A stretch of 10,972 nt of DNA from the NCBI GenBank assembly GCA_022801735.1, contig JAAWSW010000042.1, forward strand, positions 1 through 10,972, read 5' to 3'. Position numbers and translations under genes: made by a program. Below, piece by piece: positions 6,424 to 10,972 of this stretch (position 1 is its first letter; each line of letters opens with the position of its first letter). The notes under the pieces were generated by a model that saw nothing but the letters and a program-made list of their open reading frames with translations, searched no databases and had not been told where the DNA came from. This DNA comes from Bacilli bacterium. GTDB lineage: Bacteria > Bacillota_I > Bacilli_A > RF39 > UBA660.

Positions 6424-6894
6424 ATGAATAAAACAGATGAAATTTATGTAACTATGCAAGGGTTAGAAGATATGAAAAAGGAACTTGAATACTTACAAAA
6501 GGAAAAAAGACCTGAAGTTATTGAGGCTTTAAAAGAGGCAAGAGCATTAGGTGATTTAAGCGAAAATGCTGAATATGATGCTGCTAGAAGTGAACAAGCA
6601 GAAGTTGAATCTAAAATTGCTAGTTTAAGTTTAATGATTGAAAATGCTAAATTAATTACTGATGCAGATACAGATGAAGTTTCTATTGGTAACACTGTTA
6701 CTGTGGAATATGTGGAAGATAACGAGAAAGAAGATTATACTATCGTTGGTAGTACAGAAGCAGACCCTTTTGAAAATAAAATTTCTAATGAATCACCAAT
6801 TGCGCAAGCAATTATGGGGCTTAAAGTTGGTGAAGTTGCTAAAGTATCAAGTCCTAATGGTGAGTATGCTGTAAAAGTATTAGAAATAAAATAG
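6424..6894 (+). CDS. greA: Transcription elongation factor GreA
   Basis: 156 residues. GreA enters the RNA polymerase secondary channel and stimulates cleavage of backtracked RNA. The N-terminal antiparallel coiled coil covers about residues 10-80. Its tip LGDLSENAEYDAAR carries Asp44 and Glu47, equivalent to the metal-helping acidic pair (Asp41/Glu44) in E. coli. The C-terminal FKBP-like domain shows the ESPIAQAIMGLKVGEVAKV signature. ATG 6424 has AAAGGTGA about 7 bases upstream. Only 19 bases separate it from trhP2. In Bacillus udk lies in this gap and is absent here. Confidence 0.96.
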   Translation: MNKTDEIYVTMQGLEDMKKELEYLQKEKRPEVIEALKEARALGDLSENAEYDAARSEQAEVESKIASLSLMIENAKLITDADTDEVSIGNTVTVEYVEDNEKEDYTIVGSTEADPFENKISNESPIAQAIMGLKVGEVAKVSSPNGEYAVKVLEIK

Positions 6895-6915
6895 ACTTTT
6901 GTGTCTATTTTTTTT
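6888..6915 (+). terminator. Intrinsic terminator after greA
   Basis: AAAATAGAC (6888-6896) pairs with GTCTATTTT (6903-6911) around a six-base loop and runs into Ts. The left arm contains the greA TAG stop. Confidence 0.75.
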
Positions 6916-6925
6916 ATTTTTTCCT

Positions 6926-6953
6926 TTGTTCTTTAGGTAAAAATTGGTATAAT
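6926..6953 (+). promoter_or_regulatory. Promoter of the pyruvate kinase-GH31 operon
   Basis: An extended -10 TGGTATAAT lies at 6945-6953, with TTGTTC (6926-6931) as weak -35 and a 16-base spacer. Start near 6960 gives a leader of about 11 bases containing only the ribosome binding site GGGTGA (6961-6966). Confidence 0.6.
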
Positions 6954-6970
6954 AATAATAGGGTGATAAT

Positions 6971-8383
6971 ATGAATAGAACAAAAATAATTGCAACAGTA
7001 GGTCCTCTTACTTATAAGAGAGAACTTTTGGAAGAACTTGTTTCTTCAGGGGTAGATGTGATTCGTTTAAACATGAGTTATTCTGACCATGAATTTTGCA
7101 GTCATATTATCGAAAATATTAAGTTAATAAATGAAAAATTAGGCACTAATGTGGCTACGATGTTAGATTTAGAAGGTCCTTGTATTAGAACTGGTGAATT
7201 TAGTGGTGGAGAGGCTGAATTTAAAACTGGCGAACGTATAAGAATTTATATGAAACCAGTTATTTGTAATGGTTATCAATTTTCAGTTAATTACTCTAAG
7301 TTAGTTGATGATTTAAGATTTCGTTCTGTTATTAAATTGATGGACGGTAAAGTTGTATTAGAAGTTGTGGAAAAGGGTATTGATTACGTTGTTTGTGAGG
7401 TTATTAAAGGTGGTGTCGTTGATAGTTTTACAAAGGTATATCTTCCTGGAATTATCTTAAATCGTAAATTTTTAACTAAACAAGATCGTGAGGATATTTT
7501 ATTTGCTGATAAGATGGATGTAGATTTTATTGGGGTATCTAATGTTTCTGATGCGGAAGATATAATGGAGGTAAACGATTTACTTATTGAATGTCAAAAT
7601 GATCATATTGGTTTAATTGCGAAGATTCAAAATGATAGGGCAATTAAATCTTTGAATCGTATTATTGATGTTTCTGATGGAATATTACTTGCTCGTAGTG
7701 ATTTAGCAGTTGAACTGCCTATAGAAGAAGTACCTAATATAAAAAATACAATTATTAGAAAATGTCATGGCAAAGGAAAGATTAGTATTATTACGGCTGA
7801 ACTGGATAGTTTTTTAACTAGGGATGTGGTTCCTAGTCGTTCTGAAGTTTCTGATTTGGCTAATTCGGTTTCTGAAAGTGTAGATGCAATTTTACTTGCT
7901 GGAGAAACGGCTATTGGTATGCATCCAATTGAGGCTGTTAATGAGGTTGAAAAAATTATTAGGGCTGCTGAATGTACTATTGATTATGATTATCATTTTG
8001 ATAGAGTTATAAAAACTAAACATAAAGATATTGCTGATACTGTTGCAAGTAGTGTGGCTTTAGGGGCAATGGAACTTGATTGCAAGGTTATAATTGTTGC
8101 TACTAACACTGGTTATACTGCAAGACAAATGAGTAAACTTCGTCCTCCTTGTATTATTATTGCAGCAGCGCCTGATGAGAGAGTGGCTAGAAGTTTGAAT
8201 TTACATTTTGGGGTATTACCAATTTCTATTGACAAAGACAATTTTGATGACATGATTTGTGTTGCGGTTGAAGAGGCTAAAAAGGTTTTAGATTTAAATA
8301 AAGGTGATAAATTTATTATTACTGGTGGTTATCCATTTAAAAAAGTTAGACATACTAATTTTATGAAGATAGATGAAATTTAA
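6971..8383 (+). CDS. Divergent pyruvate kinase family protein
   Basis: 470 residues, the normal length for a bacterial pyruvate kinase without the extra phosphohistidine domain. Pyruvate kinase makes ATP and pyruvate from phosphoenolpyruvate and ADP. The A-B-A-C domain order is visible: start TKIIATVGP, B domain about 70-165, C domain from about 345. Several conserved sites are kept: Arg32, Asn34, Ser36, Asp66, Lys218 (phosphoryl-transfer Lys) and Asp244. Others are not. RLNxSHG reads RLNMSYS. DTKGPEIRT reads DLEGPCIRT. The metal ligand Glu of KIEN is Gln220. ARGDLG is ARSDLA (241-246). SFVR is SNVS (190-193). The TATQMLDS motif with its catalytic-region Thr is shortened to TAELDS (275-280). 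It may be a weak, altered or regulatory paralogue, so I give no pyk symbol. The gene has its own promoter and shares a transcript with the GH31 gene 23 bases downstream. Confidence 0.88.
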   Translation: MNRTKIIATVGPLTYKRELLEELVSSGVDVIRLNMSYSDHEFCSHIIENIKLINEKLGTNVATMLDLEGPCIRTGEFSGGEAEFKTGERIRIYMKPVICNGYQFSVNYSKLVDDLRFRSVIKLMDGKVVLEVVEKGIDYVVCEVIKGGVVDSFTKVYLPGIILNRKFLTKQDREDILFADKMDVDFIGVSNVSDAEDIMEVNDLLIECQNDHIGLIAKIQNDRAIKSLNRIIDVSDGILLARSDLAVELPIEEVPNIKNTIIRKCHGKGKISIITAELDSFLTRDVVPSRSEVSDLANSVSESVDAILLAGETAIGMHPIEAVNEVEKIIRAAECTIDYDYHFDRVIKTKHKDIADTVASSVALGAMELDCKVIIVATNTGYTARQMSKLRPPCIIIAAAPDERVARSLNLHFGVLPISIDKDNFDDMICVAVEEAKKVLDLNKGDKFIITGGYPFKKVRHTNFMKIDEI

Positions 8384-8394
8384 AAGAATAAAAT

Positions 8395-8401
8395 GGGGTG
8401 A
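8395..8401 (+). promoter_or_regulatory. Ribosome binding site that fixes the GH31 start
   Basis: GGGGTGA ends 5 bases before ATG 8407. The in-frame GTG at 8398 lies inside this site and would have none of its own, so ATG 8407 is the start. Confidence 0.7.
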
Positions 8402-8406
8402 AAATT

Positions 8407-10809
8407 ATGTATAATTTAGGTGAGCAATTTAAAATTGATTTTAAAAATGCAGTTGTTAATGAAAAAATGATTGTTAGTGGTAATAATTATCGTTTTACTG
8501 TTTTATCACCTAGGGTAATTAGGCTTGAGTATAGTACAGATGGTGGTTTTTTAGATAAACCTACTGGACTTATTTTACACAGAAATTTAAGTATGCCAGA
8601 GTTTAAAGTAAATGATAGTGGTCATTTTGTTGAAATTACAACCGAATATTTTAAGTTAACATACACTAAAGAAAGACCATTTTTGGGAAGTAAGGTTAAT
8701 CCCACTGTAAATCTTAAAGTTGAGTTACTTGGAACTGATAAGGTATGGTACTATGGTCATCCTGAGGTTAGAAATTATGGGCTTCCAGCACTTAGTTTAG
8801 AAGAGGGAGGCACTAATGGACGTGGATTGTATTCACCTGAGGGAATGGCGAGTATAGATGATTCTAAAGATTTTATTTGGAATGAAGATGGTACGACTGC
8901 TACTAGAGTTGGTACTAATATTGATATATATTTATTTATGTATAATAAAGATTATGAACTTGCCTTAAAGGATTATTACGAACTAACTGGTTATCCTGCT
9001 TTGGTTCCAAGATATGCTTTAGGTAACTGGTGGAGTCGTAATAATGATTATGATGATTTAGAGTTAAAGGAACTTGTAGATACTTTTGAAAAAAAACAAA
9101 TTCCTGTATCGATTATGGTTCTTGACAAGGATTGGCACAAACGTGCATATATTGGAAAATATCATTTGAAAACAGGGTTTACTTTTGATAATGAAAAATT
9201 TAAAAATCCAGGTGCAATGATTTCTTATTTACATTCTAAAGGTATTAGGTTAGGTCTTAATATTAATCCTACAGAAGGTATTTATAATTATGATAAGTAT
9301 TATGAAGAAGCACTTAAATATTTACCTGCTAATAGTGATGGACAAATTCCATTTAATGTTTATGATCCTAAGTTTGTAGATGTTTATATGAAATTATTTA
9401 TTCATCCATTAGATACTATGGGAATTGATTTCTTCTGGCTTGATACTAGTGATAAAGTTAATTTAAGTGATTTAGCATTACTTAAACATTATCAATTTTC
9501 TGATATGCTTAGGGATTATAAGCGTAGACCAATGCTTTTAGCGCCTGATGCTAGACTTGCTCCTCATCGTTATCCAGTATTATATTCTGGAAAAACTACA
9601 GTTAGTTGGAGTACTCTTAAGAAAATTCCATTTTATAATGCATCTGCATTTAATAATGGTGTAAGTTTCTGGTCTCATGATATTGGTGGTTATTTTAAAG
9701 GAACCGAAGATAATGAACTTTATATTAGATTTGTCCAATTAGGTACTTTTTCACCAATTTTAAAATTTGGTGTTGATAAAGGAGAGTATTATAAACGTGA
9801 GCCATGGAGATGGGATATTAAGACTTATACAATTGTTAAAGACTTTTTACAATTACGTCATAAATTAATTCCATATATTTATAGTGAGGCTTATAAGTAT
9901 CATAAGTATGGTACACCTTTAATTAAACCTATTTATCATACAAATCCAGAGTTTTACGATGATGTTTTGTATCGTAATGAGTATTATTTTGGTGGGGAAT
10001 TATTAGTTTGCCCAATTGTGTCTAGAAAAGATTATGTCATGAATCGTGTTGTTCATAATTTCACAATGCCTGAAGGTGTGTGGTATGACTTTATGACTGG
10101 TAAAAAATTCCCTGGTGGTAATAATTATATTACATTCTTTAGAGATGAAGAATTCCCTGTATTTGCTAAATCAGGATCAATTATACCACTTGGAACTAAT
10201 GAAAATTTAAATGATACAACACCGCCTACAGATATGGAAATTCATATTTTCCCTGGTAAGAGTAATACTTATACGTTATTTGAAGATGATGGGGAAAGTG
10301 ATTTATATCGTAAGGATTTTTATTTACTTACTGAAATTGAATATAACTATTTACCAAACAATTATAGTGTAATTATTAGGGCAAAAGAGGGTAAAAGTGG
10401 AATTGTTCCAGAAAAACGTAATTATAAAATTATATTTAGAAATACTAAACGTACTGATGATGTTGAAGTATATAGTAATAGAGATAAGGTATCGTTTAAA
10501 ACTTATGTTGATGGTCCAGACTTTGTTGTAGAGGTTAAGGATGTTAAAACGGTTGGACAACTTACAGTAAGTTGCCGTGGTAAAGATATCGAAATTGATG
10601 CGGTTCACTTAATTAATCGTGATATTGAAGGCATCATTAGTGATTTACAAATTTCTACTGAAATGAAAGAAGAAATCGATAGTATTTTATTTAGTGATTT
10701 AACTATTCAAAAGAAACGTATTGAAGTTAGAAAATTAGGTAAAAAAGGACTTGATAAAAAGTTTATTAAAATGTTTATTAAACTTCTTGAATATATTAAT
10801 GAAATATAG
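8407..10809 (+). CDS. GH31 family alpha-glucosidase-like protein with altered acid/base residue
   Basis: 800 residues, no signal peptide, so cytoplasmic. GH31 enzymes mostly release alpha-linked glucose or xylose by a retaining mechanism. The order is an N-terminal beta-sandwich (about 20-190), the barrel from about 195 with ALGNWWSR and VSIMVLDKDWH, the nucleophile strand FFWLDTSD with Asp346, HRYPVLYSGKTTVSW (387-401), and FWSHDIGGY with His424-Asp425. A proximal beta domain and a DUF5110-like domain (YTLFEDDGESDLYRKD) follow, then a Lys-rich helical tail of about 60 residues. In the related group the HRYP segment continues as xxSGDTxxxW, where Asp is the acid/base; here that position is Lys396. 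The preceding SRYAG-like Arg motif is APDAR (379-383). Substrate and activity are therefore uncertain: it may be a non-hydrolytic or substrate-binding GH31 protein, or use an unusual mechanism. It is second in an operon with the pyruvate kinase-like gene. Confidence 0.9.
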   Translation: MYNLGEQFKIDFKNAVVNEKMIVSGNNYRFTVLSPRVIRLEYSTDGGFLDKPTGLILHRNLSMPEFKVNDSGHFVEITTEYFKLTYTKERPFLGSKVNPTVNLKVELLGTDKVWYYGHPEVRNYGLPALSLEEGGTNGRGLYSPEGMASIDDSKDFIWNEDGTTATRVGTNIDIYLFMYNKDYELALKDYYELTGYPALVPRYALGNWWSRNNDYDDLELKELVDTFEKKQIPVSIMVLDKDWHKRAYIGKYHLKTGFTFDNEKFKNPGAMISYLHSKGIRLGLNINPTEGIYNYDKYYEEALKYLPANSDGQIPFNVYDPKFVDVYMKLFIHPLDTMGIDFFWLDTSDKVNLSDLALLKHYQFSDMLRDYKRRPMLLAPDARLAPHRYPVLYSGKTTVSWSTLKKIPFYNASAFNNGVSFWSHDIGGYFKGTEDNELYIRFVQLGTFSPILKFGVDKGEYYKREPWRWDIKTYTIVKDFLQLRHKLIPYIYSEAYKYHKYGTPLIKPIYHTNPEFYDDVLYRNEYYFGGELLVCPIVSRKDYVMNRVVHNFTMPEGVWYDFMTGKKFPGGNNYITFFRDEEFPVFAKSGSIIPLGTNENLNDTTPPTDMEIHIFPGKSNTYTLFEDDGESDLYRKDFYLLTEIEYNYLPNNYSVIIRAKEGKSGIVPEKRNYKIIFRNTKRTDDVEVYSNRDKVSFKTYVDGPDFVVEVKDVKTVGQLTVSCRGKDIEIDAVHLINRDIEGIISDLQISTEMKEEIDSILFSDLTIQKKRIEVRKLGKKGLDKKFIKMFIKLLEYINEI

Positions 10810-10831
10810 AGTTTTGGCTCTATATTTTTTT
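10802..10831 (+). terminator. Intrinsic terminator after the GH31 gene
   Basis: AAATATAGAG (10802-10811) and CTCTATATTT (10818-10827) form a perfect 10-pair stem with loop TTTTGG, followed by a T run. The stem contains the GH31 TAG stop. It is the clearest terminator in the window. Confidence 0.85.
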
Positions 10832-10972
10832 GTCAAAATGCCAAATTTGTAATAAAAAACATGCCAAAAAGGGATTTGGTAAATTACAAGAAAAAAGAAG
10901 GAATTGGGTAGGCCAGCGCAGTAGGATATATATGAGGGTAAAGAATACCTATAAGGAATTTCAAAAAAATAA
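10832..10972 (+). other. Right-edge tail without a firm gene
   Basis: This stretch holds no confident gene. One + frame (through 10932) is open from 10803 to the window edge and reads, after an in-frame TTG at 10830, a Cys-x2-Cys motif, a Lys/Arg-rich stretch and QRSRIYMRVKNTYKEFQ. No start with a good ribosome binding site is visible; ATG 10932 is a weak option. TAAGGA at 10952-10957 could serve a start beyond the edge. ATGCCAAA occurs twice (10838, 10861), and two inverted pairs cross one another (10841-10846 with 10874-10879; 10847-10853 with 10883-10889). It could be the 5' end of a small gene or a leader region. Confidence 0.3.

Noticed and set aside
6444..6695. Open frame on the - strand across greA
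   Set aside because: greA is certain on the + strand. The reverse frame is a by-product of its coiled-coil codon pattern.
10351..10608. Open frame on the - strand within the GH31 gene
   Set aside because: It is antisense to the DUF5110-like part of a certain gene, and is made of Ile, Asn and Phe as expected from AT-rich antisense.
8407..10809. Frameshift or decay in the GH31 gene
   Set aside because: One frame runs through all domains to a stop followed by a strong terminator, and most barrel motifs are intact, so the odd residues are not from a broken frame.

Overview
The window is strongly AT-rich and carries a housekeeping block typical of low-GC Firmicutes. The order ruvX, yrzB, mltG, trmR, two U32-type tRNA hydroxylation genes and greA follows the Bacillus subtilis yrrK-yrzB-yrrL-yrrM-yrrN-yrrO-(udk)-greA order. 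Eleven genes are on the + strand, packed with gaps of 0-180 bases. All eleven end in TAA or TAG, none in TGA, yet in-frame TGA (as Trp) is absent too, so the standard bacterial code fits. I infer an uncultured or poorly known member of the Bacilli (Erysipelotrichia/RF39-like), possibly host-associated given the large surface protein at the left edge. That placement is inference from gene order and composition only.

Layout. (1) 1-591: the C-terminal end of a secreted or surface protein with cell-wall/choline-binding-type repeats and eight cysteines, followed by a terminator. (2) 746-3125: a tightly coupled operon of ruvX (16S rRNA maturation/Holliday junction resolvase-like), yrzB (DUF1292), mltG (membrane endolytic transglycosylase) and trmR (tRNA mo5U34 methyltransferase). 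(3) 3271-4332: a separately transcribed DUF975-type six-helix membrane protein with a 102-residue Lys/Ala/Thr histone H1-like tail. It lies inside the otherwise conserved tRNA-modification cluster. (4) 4385-6894: two U32 family genes (trhP1/trhP2-like, for 5-hydroxyuridine synthesis at tRNA position 34) and greA. The usual udk between trhP2 and greA is missing. (5) 6971-10809: a two-gene unit of a divergent pyruvate kinase and a cytoplasmic GH31 family glycosidase, closed by a strong terminator. (6) 10832-10972: a tail with no firmly supported gene, though one reading frame stays open to the window edge.

How the genes fit together. trmR with trhP1/trhP2 forms a known pathway: the U32 proteins make ho5U34 and TrmR methylates it to mo5U34. 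ruvX, yrzB, mltG and greA are its usual neighbours. The last two genes look like carbon metabolism, but both deviate at residues that are nearly invariant in their families. The pyruvate kinase has Gln for the metal-binding Glu and a shortened Thr motif. The GH31 protein has Lys where the acid/base Asp should be. This pair and the histone-tailed membrane protein are the most unusual content here.

Transcription signals recur. Four intergenic spaces carry an extended -10 element of the form TGNTATAMT, and A/U-rich hairpins with T tails close most units, often overlapping the last codons of the gene.
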